DNA of 60,000 bases from Mesostigma viride (lineage: Eukaryota > Streptophyta > Mesostigmatophyceae > Mesostigmatales > Mesostigmataceae), in the NCBI GenBank assembly GCA_009746045.1, contig RPFO01000253.1, forward strand, positions 1,874,888 to 1,934,887, read 5' to 3'. Of this stretch, positions 45,615 to 54,403 are shown in pieces. How positions within the stretch are numbered: the stretch's first letter is position 1; every line of letters starts with the position of its first letter. The notes under the pieces were generated by a model that saw nothing but the letters and a program-made list of their open reading frames with translations, ran no database searches and was not told the DNA's origin. Position numbers and translations under genes: made by a program.

Positions 45615-47819
45615 ATGACCCAAAGGTCTCGCTCTCGGTCGGATGCGGGGTGGGACCCGTGCGTCATGGCTCAACCGCCCGCGAAGAGGAGCAGGATAGA
45701 CAATGACGAGGACAGCGGCATGGACGAAGAGACGGGGGAGGGCGGAGAAGAGGGGGAGGTGGACGAAGAGACCGGGGCGGAGGAGGAGGAGGAGGAATGC
45801 CCTCCGCCACCCCCTACCACGCAAGAAGACGACTCGTCGGCGGCCATACCCGAAGACGCCCGCATCCAGTTCCGCATGGAACTCGGTGGAAACCCCGACG
45901 TCCTCGGCTTCATCACGGATTTGCGCGCGGCGAGCAACGACCGCATGATGGACGTCGCGGCGCTGACGGAGGCGGCCGTGTCCAACGCCACCATGGGAGA
46001 CATCATGGCGGACGTTCTCAACCTCGCACCTCGCGGCACGAACGACGACCCGCACGCTCTTCTCGCGGCGTGTTTCGCCCGCATCGACGCGGGAGGCGTC
46101 GATCTGTACGCGAACGTGGACACGCGCTACGTGCGCGCCTTGTCTCGCGTCCTCGCCGTGTGCGGTCAGGCGGAGGACAGGGGGATGGTGGAGCTGAAAC
46201 AGGGGATCCAGAACTGCATCTGGCGGCTGTACACGACCGTGGAGACGGTCTCGTGCGTCATGAAGAGCCGGATGTCGCCCAAGGAGTTGGGATCGCTTCC
46301 GGAACTCGTCGCGAAGGCGCTGGCGCTGCCGTCCAAGCTCGACAACTTCCAATCCCTCATCATCCTGCTGACGACGCGCTGGGTCGTGCAGAAGTTGAGG
46401 AGAGGGGACGGCGATACGGACGACGGAGTGTACAAGTGCCAGCGCACGCCGGAAGGACACGACACGCACTACTGGACGAAATGGTGCACGTTGTCCGAAT
46501 GGGTTTCGGAGGAGTGCGATTTCACGCGGACGGTCGCGTGGAGTCTCGGGTCGAAAGACGGCGCGCGCAAACGCATCACCGAGTGGATCAACGACGGGTC
46601 GAAACGCAGCAGTTTCGCGTTCGAGGTCCGGCCTCGCGACCGCCACGTGTTCGCGTTCCGGAACGGGATCTACAAATGCGACACCGACCAGTGGTTCCCG
46701 TACCCGGCGAGGGATTTGCCGGACGACGTGGGCGCCGTGCGGTACTTCGAGAACATCGAGATGGACGAGTCGCTGTTCGAACCCGGCCGTTTCGCGGGCG
46801 AGTTCGACGACGGGGAGTGGATGGACATCCAGACGGAGGCCGTCGACAAGATTCTGGACGACCAGGATTACCCCGACAACGTCCAGCGGCCGTTCTGGGC
46901 TCTCTCGGTCGGCCGCATGCTGTACTTCCTCCGCGAGAAGGACAAGTTCGAGTGCATGGTCTTCTTCAAGGGGATCGCCGGGTCCGGGAAGTCGACGCTC
47001 GTCCGCATCATGGACTTCATCTACGGCCGCGAGGGCGCTGGCGTCTTGGCGAACACGATCGAGCCCATGTTCGGTCTGGCGCAACTGAAGGACAAGTTGG
47101 TAGTGTACAGCTACGAGCTGAACGACAAGTTCAACCTCGCGCAATCGGACTGGCTGTCGCTCGTGAGCGGCGAGTGCATGAACCTGCCGACGAAACACAA
47201 GGACGCCGCCGTCAAGCCGTGGACGTCCCCCTTCATCGCCGCCGGCAACCGCATGTTCGCGTCGGGCGACAACGCGGGCCAGGTGGCGCGCCGCGTCATC
47301 CTGTTTCCGTTCGACAACAAGCCCCGCGGGAAGGCCGACGTGAACATGGACGACAAGATCTCGTCGAACATCGCGCGCATCATCGTCAAGGGGAACCGCG
47401 CCTACCACGCGCTCGTGAAGAAGGTCGGATCCGACAGTCTGATCGAGCACTTGCCGGAATGGTTCGCGGATTGCCAGCGGCGGGCGCAGGAGGCGTCGAA
47501 CCCGTTGTACACGTTCCTGAACCACGTGTCGTGGGTGGAGGTGAACGTCGAACACAACTACTGTCCGTGGGAGGAGTTCCAGAAACGGTTTCTGGATTGG
47601 AACCGCCAGCGCGACCCCCGGTCCAGGGTCGTCTTCGAGGAGGATTTCTACAACCACGTGTTCAAGGATTTCAAGCTCAAACTCGTGTTCGAGAAGGTGT
47701 GGAAGGTGTACCCGGTCAACCAGGACCCGGCGAACGGCCGCGTCCAGAAGAAGAAGGCGTTATACCTGTACGGCGTGGACTTCGAGAGCGACAACGCGTC
47801 CGCACCCTCGGACGTGTGA
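45615..47819 (+). CDS. D5-like SF3 helicase (viral replication)
   Basis: 734 residues from ATG 45615. After an acidic, disordered N-terminus (about 30-75) and a helical region, the C-terminal half is a D5/phage-P4-type superfamily 3 ATPase. Walker A, G-I-A-G-S-G-K-S-T, lies near residue 453; further on come L-V-V-Y-S-Y-E-L-N-D (Walker B-like), A-A-G-N-R-M-F (sensor) and an Arg finger region, R-R-V-I-L-F-P-F. SF3 helicases unwind DNA at viral replication forks. No archaeo-eukaryotic primase motifs were recognised in the N-terminal half, which is shorter than in many D5 homologues. Gene intact. Confidence 0.85.
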   Translation: MTQRSRSRSDAGWDPCVMAQPPAKRSRIDNDEDSGMDEETGEGGEEGEVDEETGAEEEEEECPPPPPTTQEDDSSAAIPEDARIQFRMELGGNPDVLGFITDLRAASNDRMMDVAALTEAAVSNATMGDIMADVLNLAPRGTNDDPHALLAACFARIDAGGVDLYANVDTRYVRALSRVLAVCGQAEDRGMVELKQGIQNCIWRLYTTVETVSCVMKSRMSPKELGSLPELVAKALALPSKLDNFQSLIILLTTRWVVQKLRRGDGDTDDGVYKCQRTPEGHDTHYWTKWCTLSEWVSEECDFTRTVAWSLGSKDGARKRITEWINDGSKRSSFAFEVRPRDRHVFAFRNGIYKCDTDQWFPYPARDLPDDVGAVRYFENIEMDESLFEPGRFAGEFDDGEWMDIQTEAVDKILDDQDYPDNVQRPFWALSVGRMLYFLREKDKFECMVFFKGIAGSGKSTLVRIMDFIYGREGAGVLANTIEPMFGLAQLKDKLVVYSYELNDKFNLAQSDWLSLVSGECMNLPTKHKDAAVKPWTSPFIAAGNRMFASGDNAGQVARRVILFPFDNKPRGKADVNMDDKISSNIARIIVKGNRAYHALVKKVGSDSLIEHLPEWFADCQRRAQEASNPLYTFLNHVSWVEVNVEHNYCPWEEFQKRFLDWNRQRDPRSRVVFEEDFYNHVFKDFKLKLVFEKVWKVYPVNQDPANGRVQKKKALYLYGVDFESDNASAPSDV

Positions 47820-47846
47820 TTTTTTCGTGGTTGATGGGAGTATAGT

Positions 47847-48131
47847 ATGACGTCCGTCCTCGTCGCCCATCCCCATTGGACTCGTCCCAAACTCGCCTAC
47901 GCCCCGCCGCAGCCCGCGAAATCGCCCCCGGTCGGCGAGTGGGGCGGAGTGAACGCGTGGGAGCCGGCGGGAGCCACGAGAGGCGCGTGCGAGTACGCCA
48001 ACCAGGCCTTCTGCCGCGTCGGGGTGCCCAAACAGACGCCCGAGGGCATGCTCGAGGTGGCCAACTCCGTCTTGTTGGGATTGCTAGTGTTATGGATGAT
48101 AGAGATCGCTCACCGCCCCTTAGCCAGTTGA
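47847..48131 (+). CDS. small single-pass membrane protein
   Basis: 94 residues: a Pro/Trp/Gly-rich N-terminal region with two Cys, then one hydrophobic helix near the C-terminus (about 70-86). TATAGT lies just before the ATG. The 3' end overlaps the next, opposite gene by 22 bp. Possible virion membrane protein; family not recognised. Confidence 0.55.
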   Translation: MTSVLVAHPHWTRPKLAYAPPQPAKSPPVGEWGGVNAWEPAGATRGACEYANQAFCRVGVPKQTPEGMLEVANSVLLGLLVLWMIEIAHRPLAS

Positions 48132-48493
48132 AACCTCACGCGTCTCATGGCGTCCGCCGCCGCCTGACTGTCAGGAGGCGCCGTCGCGACGGTCTTTCTT
48201 TTGTGTTTCGTCGGCCCCCATTCGATGTAAAGATGATTCTGTCCTACCAATTTAACGCGAAACCCTTTTCGAACGAGATCCTTCCCCACTTTTCTCACCA
48301 CGCGATCGACATCGTAGATGGGGAGGCCGAACTGATAGGTGGGCACGGTGTACAGCAGGGACGTCTGTCCTTGCGACGACGCGGAACGTATGCACGTATC
48401 CAGTGCCTTGGATATCTTGTGTTCGACCATCCGCTTGCCCGCTTGCGACGCCTTCACGAGATCGTACGCGGACGACGCGGTCAATCTCTCCAT
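48110..48493 (-). CDS. conserved small nucleocytovirus protein (V-P-x-Y...G-x-P-I-Y-D...L-Y-I-E-W)
   Basis: 127 residues from ATG 48491-48493. The middle holds Y-T-V-P-T-Y-Q-F-G-L-P-I-Y-D-V, then a helix, then G-F-R-V-K-L-V-G-Q-N-H-L-Y-I-E-W. This order (a P-x-F/Y-x-x-G-x-P-x-Y-D start, a G-F-x-V and an L-x-I-x-W end) is that of a small protein found across many giant viruses. Its function is unknown. Intact. A TATAG lies between this and the divergent gene at 48525. Confidence 0.6.
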   Translation of the reverse strand: MERLTASSAYDLVKASQAGKRMVEHKISKALDTCIRSASSQGQTSLLYTVPTYQFGLPIYDVDRVVRKVGKDLVRKGFRVKLVGQNHLYIEWGPTKHKRKTVATAPPDSQAAADAMRRVRFQLAKGR

Positions 48494-48524
48494 CTAGTTA
48501 TGTCGATACTATAGGCGCGGAAAA

Positions 48525-49022
48525 GTGATGGGTTCCGTGTCGAACGCCGTTCTGTTATCGCGCGGAGGACCGGGACTCCTCATCGTGGACGTCCCGGTCG
48601 ACTTTTCGTTCGCGCGGATCCGCGAATTGTTGAAAGATCCTATCTTGCACGACATCCTCAGCCCCCCCGGGGAACTGCCGTACCGCGGCCGGTCGGTAGG
48701 AGTGTACGTGTCGCGTGACGCGCGGAGAGAGACGAATTACACGGCGTCGGTCGTTCTGGCCGAGGACGTGGACAAGGACGTGTTGATAGTAAAGACGGTC
48801 GACGACGACGAGAACGCGACCAAAACGATCCCGTTCACGGCGGACGACATCGCGAGCATGCTCAAGTTTCCCAAGAGTGTTTGGACGAACGCGTTGTGTG
48901 GAAAATTGGATTATCAAACGATTCATCCCGCGCGATGTTGGGTGTGTAATTTACCGTACGGACTCATCCCGTCGGGCGACAACATCTGCGCGTGCGCCAT
49001 CTCGCCCGACCCGGATTTCTGA
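48525..49022 (+). CDS. possibly myristoylated protein with C-terminal Cys pairs
   Basis: 165 residues starting M-G-S-V-S-N, a good N-myristoylation candidate. A beta-rich body is followed by C-W-V-C-N-L-P-Y-G...C-A-C near the end, a possible zinc site. The start is 31 bp from that of the divergent gene at 48493. Family not recognised. Confidence 0.55.
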   Translation: MMGSVSNAVLLSRGGPGLLIVDVPVDFSFARIRELLKDPILHDILSPPGELPYRGRSVGVYVSRDARRETNYTASVVLAEDVDKDVLIVKTVDDDENATKTIPFTADDIASMLKFPKSVWTNALCGKLDYQTIHPARCWVCNLPYGLIPSGDNICACAISPDPDF

Positions 49023-49040
49023 TTGGGATTGTTCGACTGA

Positions 49041-49628
49041 CTACAGGAAGGCGGAGACGCCGCTGTACGTCTGCGCGGCCTTGTTATTCCGCAACAAGAT
49101 CGTGACGACGCTCCCGATCACTACGACCAATCCCACTCCGCCCATTCCGATGCTCGCGTACTTCATCACGGTGACCGCGCCCGCTTGACGGAGCGTGTTG
49201 ACGGGATCCGCGGACTCCCATTCGACCTTCACTTCGTCGCCCGCCTTTGCCTGATTCTCGCCCTCGACGTACATCTTCGCCTTGATCTCCTTCCCGCCGG
49301 CGGTGAACGTGACGTCCACGAGACACTTCCACGTCTTGACGGTCGTCTCGGACACCGACGTGGTCGCGACGTTCCCCCCCCTGGTCGTGGTGTTCTTGAT
49401 CGTCTTCACGACCTGCTCGCATCGGAGTTTCGGGTTCTCGGACTTGTCCGCGTCGTCCGCCTTGTGGACGAGCATGACGCGCGCGGTGCCCTGGACGTAC
49501 TTCCTCCTCTTCATGTAGAGGACCGCGCCTCCCGCCATCAGCGCGGTGCCGACGACGAGACCGAGGACGGACGACCCGACCATCGCGAACTTCCCCACGT
49601 CCTGCACGGATCCCAGGATCGAGTTCAT
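49041..49628 (-). CDS. two-helix membrane protein with DUF3592-like middle domain
   Basis: 195 residues from ATG 49626-49628. There is a hydrophobic helix near residues 12-32 and a second near 160-182. Between them is a beta-rich domain with C-L-V-D-V-T-F-T-A-G-G-K...Y-V-E-G...G-D-E-V-K-V-E-W, reminiscent of the DUF3592-type extramembrane domain. A TATACG-type motif touches the start (plus-strand 49629-49636). Likely virion or cell membrane protein. Confidence 0.6.
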   Translation of the reverse strand: MNSILGSVQDVGKFAMVGSSVLGLVVGTALMAGGAVLYMKRRKYVQGTARVMLVHKADDADKSENPKLRCEQVVKTIKNTTTRGGNVATTSVSETTVKTWKCLVDVTFTAGGKEIKAKMYVEGENQAKAGDEVKVEWESADPVNTLRQAGAVTVMKYASIGMGGVGLVVVIGSVVTILLRNNKAAQTYSGVSAFL

Positions 49629-49657
49629 CGTATATGTACTACATACGGGCGAAAATA

Positions 49658-50392
49658 TCACGCGGTCTCCTCCGTGACGCACTCGATCGTCGGACGGCCG
49701 CCCTCGAGCACGACCTCGGTCGGGATGGCGCCCTCTTGCACGGGCCCGGCCTCGCCCTTGGCGCCGGCCTCCTTGCTGGCCCGGATGCGGTCCTGGTTGA
49801 ACTCCTTCGACTTGACGCGATCTTCGTGGTACTTCCCCATGATCCTGTCCAACCGCTCGTCGGTGTACCTGTGCTTGACCCCGGCGCGGACGTCGTCCGG
49901 AAGGGGGAGGACGATCCAATTGTACATCGACACGATGAAGATGTCGAAGTTCGGGTCCACCTTCATGACCTCCTCGGCGTGTTTCTCGGCCTCCGCCATA
50001 TCGTCGAACGCCCCGCGGAGTTTGAGCGCCAGGTGGTCGGACCGGGGAGGCACGACCAGGCTGACGACCGCGAACTTCTGTCCCTCGACGTGGACGGCCT
50101 CGGGATCCTCCTTGGCCTCCACGGTCCTCTTGGCCGCGGGGGCGGCGGGCGGGATCTCGCCCTCCTCGAGCTCCTCCTTCGCGGCCGGGCCGGACGACGC
50201 GGGCAGGGTCATGTCCGGTGGGATGACGACGCGCTGGGACGGCGGCGGATCGGAGACGGCGGGGACGGGCGACGACTCCGCGGGTTCCTCGTGCGGCATC
50301 ACGCCCGTCGACTGGAAACGCGCGTGCTCCTCCTCGGAGAGGAACATCGGAGCGCCGACCGACACGTTCATGAACTTGCCGTTGGACGCCAT
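49658..50392 (-). CDS. DUF5832-like conserved giant-virus protein
   Basis: 244 residues from ATG 50390-50392. The N-terminal ~90 residues are disordered (Pro/Glu/Ser). The C-terminal domain has F-A-V-V-S-L-V-V-P...L-K-L-R-G-A-F-D-D-M-A-E-A-E-K-H-A, then D-I-F-I-V-S-M-Y-N-W-I-V-L-P, the pattern of a family widespread in giant viruses (DUF5832 from memory). Function unknown; often listed among virion proteins. Intact. Confidence 0.65.
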   Translation of the reverse strand: MASNGKFMNVSVGAPMFLSEEEHARFQSTGVMPHEEPAESSPVPAVSDPPPSQRVVIPPDMTLPASSGPAAKEELEEGEIPPAAPAAKRTVEAKEDPEAVHVEGQKFAVVSLVVPPRSDHLALKLRGAFDDMAEAEKHAEEVMKVDPNFDIFIVSMYNWIVLPLPDDVRAGVKHRYTDERLDRIMGKYHEDRVKSKEFNQDRIRASKEAGAKGEAGPVQEGAIPTEVVLEGGRPTIECVTEETA

Positions 50393-50435
50393 TTTATCAA
50401 GGCGACCGACTTTTTTCGCGTCGCGGAGAGCGCGC

Positions 50436-50951
50436 CTAGGGCTCGAGGATGTTGTCGATGAGGATCGGATTCGTCTTGCTGTTGCGGAGGGACTCGACCG
50501 TGTACTCCTGCAGCGGGCGGAGGAAGGAACCCAAGTGGGCCTCGCCGAGCGCGACGCTCGCGAGACGACGGAACATATCCGAATTCTCGTGCAGCTCTCG
50601 CTCCCTCCCCATCTTGGCGATCAGGTCTCGGTTCAACTCGTCGAGCAGGTCCCATCGGTCGTCGCGGCTGCCGCGCGTCACGGACCTCCGCTCGAGAAGC
50701 CGCACGTCCTGCCGCGACTCGTACACCATCCGCGCCTTCTGGACGAGGGTCTCGACGGGTACGGAGATCTTGAACGAGGCGCGCACGCGATTGCGGACCT
50801 CCTCCAGGTTCGCGACCGAGAGGAACGCGCGGTACACCGGGTAGGACCTTTCCACCATCTGTCTGTCCGTGGTCCGCCCGATCGCGACCGACGACCCGCC
50901 CACGAAATCCGCGTACGAAAAGGCGGAGGGAGGCACGTTCACCGGGATCAT
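50436..50951 (-). CDS. conserved helical virus protein (DUF5761-like)
   Basis: 171 residues from ATG 50949-50951. Start N-V-P-P-S-A-F-S-Y-A-D-F, then helices with a M-V-Y-E-S-R...L-L-D-E-L-N pattern and an N-x-I-L-x-x-P-like end. This resembles a small conserved giant-virus family (DUF5761 from recall). It shares a compact upstream region with the divergent resolvase gene (30 bp between start codons, containing TATAGTACATACGG). Confidence 0.5.
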   Translation of the reverse strand: MIPVNVPPSAFSYADFVGGSSVAIGRTTDRQMVERSYPVYRAFLSVANLEEVRNRVRASFKISVPVETLVQKARMVYESRQDVRLLERRSVTRGSRDDRWDLLDELNRDLIAKMGRERELHENSDMFRRLASVALGEAHLGSFLRPLQEYTVESLRNSKTNPILIDNILEP

Positions 50952-50981
50952 ACTTTGGTCTATAGTACATACGGGGAAAAT

Positions 50982-51578
50982 ATGACGATCTTCTTGAGTT
51001 TCGACGTCGGCATCACGAACCTCGCCTACTGCATGTTGCAGCACTGCGACGCCCCGACGAACGAGTACGTCGGGAACGTCGGTTTCGAGATCCTCAATTG
51101 GGAGGTCGTCGATCTGGACGCGTCCACGCTCGAGGAGGCGTGCAAGAAACTCCCCTTAGAACTGTTCCGTCGCATCGAGTCGTTCGGCGTCGCCGACAAG
51201 GTCCTTATCGAGAGACAGACCAAGACCAACGTCAAGATGAAGGTGATAAGCCACGTCATCCAATCGTTCTTCGAGACGCATCTGCTCTACCGTCCCAACG
51301 AGACGAACCAGTTTTCGAAGATGAAAGTGGAGTTCGTATCTCCGTCACGGAAACTCCACGTCTAGTACACGGGCCCGCCGATCGAATGCGCTATAAAGAA
51401 CCGGTACAGGTACAACAAGAAGCTCGCCATCGAGCACACCGCCAAGATATTGGAGCAGTACCCCGTCCACGTCCGGTACTTCCACTCCCTCCCGAAGAAA
51501 GACGACGCCGCCGACGCGTTCCTGCAAGGCCTGTCGAAACTCATCGAGGAGCGACCGGTTCGAGAGGTCACCCTGTGA
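50982..51578 (+). pseudogene. Holliday junction resolvase (poxvirus A22-like), with in-frame stop
   Basis: Starts at ATG 50982. F-D-V-G-I-T-N (first catalytic Asp) and I-E-R-Q-T-K-T-N (catalytic Glu) are in the first part. A TAG at 51363-51365 stops the frame. The same frame then continues to TGA 51576-51578 and includes K-K-D-D-A-A-D-A-F, the final catalytic Asp motif of RuvC/RNase H-fold resolvases. Ignoring the TAG, the length is 198 residues, normal for the family, so this is one gene with a single nonsense change. These enzymes resolve branched DNA before packaging. TAG is a normal stop for neighbouring genes (e.g. 52507-52509). Confidence 0.8.
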
Positions 51579-51645
51579 CGCGCGTTCGCCCGTTTCCCTT
51601 TATTTTGATCACGAGTACCGATCGAACGAGCGAGCACTTTTCTCG

Positions 51646-52509
51646 ATGGAGAAAAACACGTATGTCCACCCGGCGGTCTTGGAACTGCTCAAGATCCGGT
51701 CGCCTCCTCAACGGAGTCCGGAATGGTTCGCCATCCGCGACAAGATGTTGACGGCGTCCGACTTGGCCGCCGCCATCGGTTGCAATCCGTATCAGAGTCG
51801 CGACAAGTTGTTGCGAAAGAAGCTGGGAGACTCGAAGTACGCGTTCGCGGGGAACGCCGCCACGCAATGGGGGAACGATAACGAGGACGTCGCCGCGCGA
51901 GAGTACGCCAAGGTCACGGGAAAGACGTGTCTCGAGTTCGGTCTGATCGCGCACCCTCTGCACCCGTGGTTGGGCGGGAGTCCCGATCGAGTGACCACGG
52001 ACGGGATCCTGATCGAGATCAAGTGTCCTCTCCGTCGCAAGATCACGCACGAATGTCCGAAGTATTACGTCCCGCAAGTGCAACTCCTTCTCGAGATCCT
52101 GAACCTGGAGGTCGCCCATTTCGTCCAGTTCTCTCCGCCCACGACGTGGAGCGAACAGGTGCTCGACATCCTCGAGATGAAACGCGACCGGGGCTGGTTT
52201 CGCAAGTATTTCCCCGTCATGCAGAAGTTCCGCAACGACTGGGTAGAGATCGACAAGAAGGGCGGGCTGGAGTACCTGGACAAGACGGGCGCGTTCAGTG
52301 TCAGTTCCGGGTCGGATTCGGACCGCTCGACGCCGAGGAGCGGCAAGCGGGCGAGGGCCAAAGTGGAGATCGAAATCGACATCGGCGGGGGCGCGGAGGA
52401 ACCGTTTCCGTTCGTGGACAAACCCCCGCGCGTCCCGTCGCCGCCCCCCGCGCCCACGAAGGAGGTGGAAGAGGTCACGTCCTTGGCGAACTTCACTTTT
52501 TGGACTTAG
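51646..52509 (+). CDS. YqaJ-like viral recombinase/exonuclease
   Basis: 287 residues from ATG 51646. Motifs in order: R-S-P-E-W-F-A-I-R-D near the start, T-A-S-D-L-A-A-A-I-G, a G-N-D-N-E-D-V-A-A segment with the first acidic residue, G-G-S-P-D-R (~109), I-E-I-K-C-P (~123; the E-x-K core) and a downstream Q in V-P-Q-V-Q. This is the lambda-exonuclease/YqaJ family, which resects double-stranded DNA for single-strand-annealing recombination. It lies next to the resolvase. The C-terminal ~75 residues are disordered. Intact. Confidence 0.85.
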   Translation: MEKNTYVHPAVLELLKIRSPPQRSPEWFAIRDKMLTASDLAAAIGCNPYQSRDKLLRKKLGDSKYAFAGNAATQWGNDNEDVAAREYAKVTGKTCLEFGLIAHPLHPWLGGSPDRVTTDGILIEIKCPLRRKITHECPKYYVPQVQLLLEILNLEVAHFVQFSPPTTWSEQVLDILEMKRDRGWFRKYFPVMQKFRNDWVEIDKKGGLEYLDKTGAFSVSSGSDSDRSTPRSGKRARAKVEIEIDIGGGAEEPFPFVDKPPRVPSPPPAPTKEVEEVTSLANFTFWT

Positions 52510-52693
52510 TGGCCACGCGGAACGCCGCGATGGCGCCGGGGACGCACGCGAGCGCACCCGACACGATGAACACGCGACTAGGCAGGTTTTGCAACGTGGA
52601 CGATTTTTCGGGATTTTCGGGGATCATGGACGTCCCGAACCACATCACCATGACACCGACGACAGCGAGACAGATAGCGTAAATGGTATTCAT
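52493..52693 (-). CDS. small two-helix membrane protein
   Basis: 66 residues from ATG 52691-52693, with hydrophobic helices at about 4-22 and 42-60. It overlaps the end of the YqaJ gene by 17 bp (convergent). Typical small virion membrane protein in shape; no family recognised. Confidence 0.55.
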   Translation of the reverse strand: MNTIYAICLAVVGVMVMWFGTSMIPENPEKSSTLQNLPSRVFIVSGALACVPGAIAAFRVATKSKK

Positions 52694-52708
52694 TATTCAT
52701 CATCATTA

Positions 52709-53606
52709 TCAACGAAAATACTCGTTCGTGAAAATAAACGTGCGCATCCTAGCCGCGTTCTCGTCGGACGTCCGGACCCATTCGACGGGATTCGTGACCA
52801 GTTTCGTGATATCCTCGACGCTCATTTTCGATATCGTCTGCGTCGTCCACAGAAAGTCGAACATCACCCCTCGCGGCTCGGCGTCGATCGCGTCACCGTA
52901 CGCCGCCTCGGCGCGACTCTTCTGTTTGATGAAATCGTCGTACAGCAGTTTCTTCTCGGCCTTGCCGCTGATATCCGCCGCGTTGTACTCGTCGTACAGT
53001 TTGCGCAAACGCGTCGATTCCACCTCCATCGCCTTGTGACTCGCGTTCTTCAGGTTGTTCCGCATCGCGTTGCTGTCCGCGTCCATGATCGGGCGAAGGG
53101 ATTTTGATCCGGGGTTGTCCATCTTGTACTTCTCCGCCGTGATCCACTCGATGACTTTGGGAGTGTTTCCAGCCACGTCCAGGCGGACGAACGAGTACGG
53201 ATTCTCGACGTAATTCGCGATCTCGCTCTGCACGCCCATGTGCGTCAGGAAGGATACCATCACGTTGGCCGATCGCCGCGCGCGGTCGCCCTCGAGGTAC
53301 GCCTTGAACGTGGCGAACGCCGGGGTCCACATAGCCTTGTACCGGTCGAGCGCGACGTTCGCGTCCTTGCGCGCGGACGTGCCCTTCGTCAGAGCGTTGA
53401 ACACCGCTCGCAGACGAGTCTCCTCGTCTCGGAGCGTCTTCCCGACGCAATCGAGAAGACCGTCCTTGAGCAGGTTCACTCCCCGCTGGGCGGGGTTCAG
53501 CGCGGGCGTGTCCTTCGAGAAGCGGAACACCTCGCGATACGCCCTCTGGAGAAACGACAGCGTCTGCGCGGACGCATGCTCCAACCCCGTCTGCTGGTCG
53601 CCTTTC
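52709..53606 (-). pseudogene. membrane-anchored helical protein, 3' part
   Basis: Main body of the gene starting at 59902, interrupted by element E. Removing E and one CTTTC copy restores 414 codons in one frame. This part is alpha-helical, with charged repeats and no enzyme motif seen. The ORF on this side continues for ~10 codons into the LTR, which is not part of the ancestral protein. Possible virion core or membrane-linked structural protein (inference). Confidence 0.65.
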
Positions 53607-54384
53607 TGTTGGGGATCATATACCCACCTGCCCACACTATATTCCAGCCTGACTTTCTTCTTCTTTGTTTTACTTCACAAGGGCTGAGAATTTGATAGAT
53701 CTGATAAGTTAGATGAATTGCTCTCAATGAGCTGATCAATGTTCATGTGCCATAGTCCTATATTTGGCCATAGATCTCTTGTACCTGAGTTGGTCTAGTA
53801 GCATCACTTCCATGCTTGACAAGTGGTGTACTTCTTTGGTAGACAAGTGTCCATTCCATGAGCTGACATGTGTTGGAAGCTCATAGTGACAAGTGTTGCA
53901 TTCCATTGACTGACAAGTGGATAGACTCATTGGATTACACTTGTCATTCCAAGTAGAAACCATGTGTCACTTTATTAAGCATTAGATGTGGCACATTGTT
54001 CAGAGGACATTTGGCAATCAACTGTCATGCCAGCTCATTAGAACCTTTCTAGAATGACCTTGGAATGTTCTAGGAATATACCAGGAATATTCCTGGAATA
54101 TACTGAGAATATGCTGGGAATATGCTTAGATGTTTCTACAAGCTTCTATGATGACATCAGCATCTGATGTCATCCTTCCTAGCTAGAAAGGTATAAAAAG
54201 AAACTGGCTCCTAAGGCCAGGTACCTCTTTTCCTAACCTCTCAGCCTAAGAAATAAAACTCTTTTTCTGGTCTCTCTTCCATTGTCTTCAAGCTCAGTCT
54301 TTCATCACCTGCAAGGTGCAAGGGTAACAAGGCCAAGCACAAGGCATTGTGTAAAACCCATTAGTTTCCTCTACCTTTCCAACA
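53607..54384 (+). repeat. left LTR of element E
   Basis: 778 bp with a TATAAAAAG box and AATAAAA signal near the right end; repeated ACAAGTG motifs in the U3 part. Confidence 0.95.
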
Positions 54385-54396
54385 TGGTATCGGAGG
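54385..54396 (+). other. primer binding site of element E
   Basis: TGGTATCGGAGG directly after the left LTR, complementary to the 3' end of initiator methionine tRNA. Confidence 0.85.
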
Positions 54397-54403
54397 AATC
54401 TTC

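Noticed and set aside
45207-47657. 816-codon minus-strand frame antisense to the D5 helicase
   Set aside because: Its upstream part mirrors the GC-rich codons of D5 and has Arg/Val/Asp shadow composition; only the last 101 codons, after ATG 45512, look like a protein.
49185-51365. 726-codon plus-strand frame leading into the resolvase
   Set aside because: The upstream part is antisense to three conserved virus genes; the resolvase starts at ATG 50982.
51363-51365. TAG as a recoded sense codon
   Set aside because: TAG ends other intact genes here (YqaJ at 52507-52509, KilA-N 2 at 22185-22187), so a nonsense mutation is more likely.
53736-53963. 75-codon frame, also at 58905-59132
   Set aside because: Lies in the LTRs of element E on the antisense strand; not a gene.
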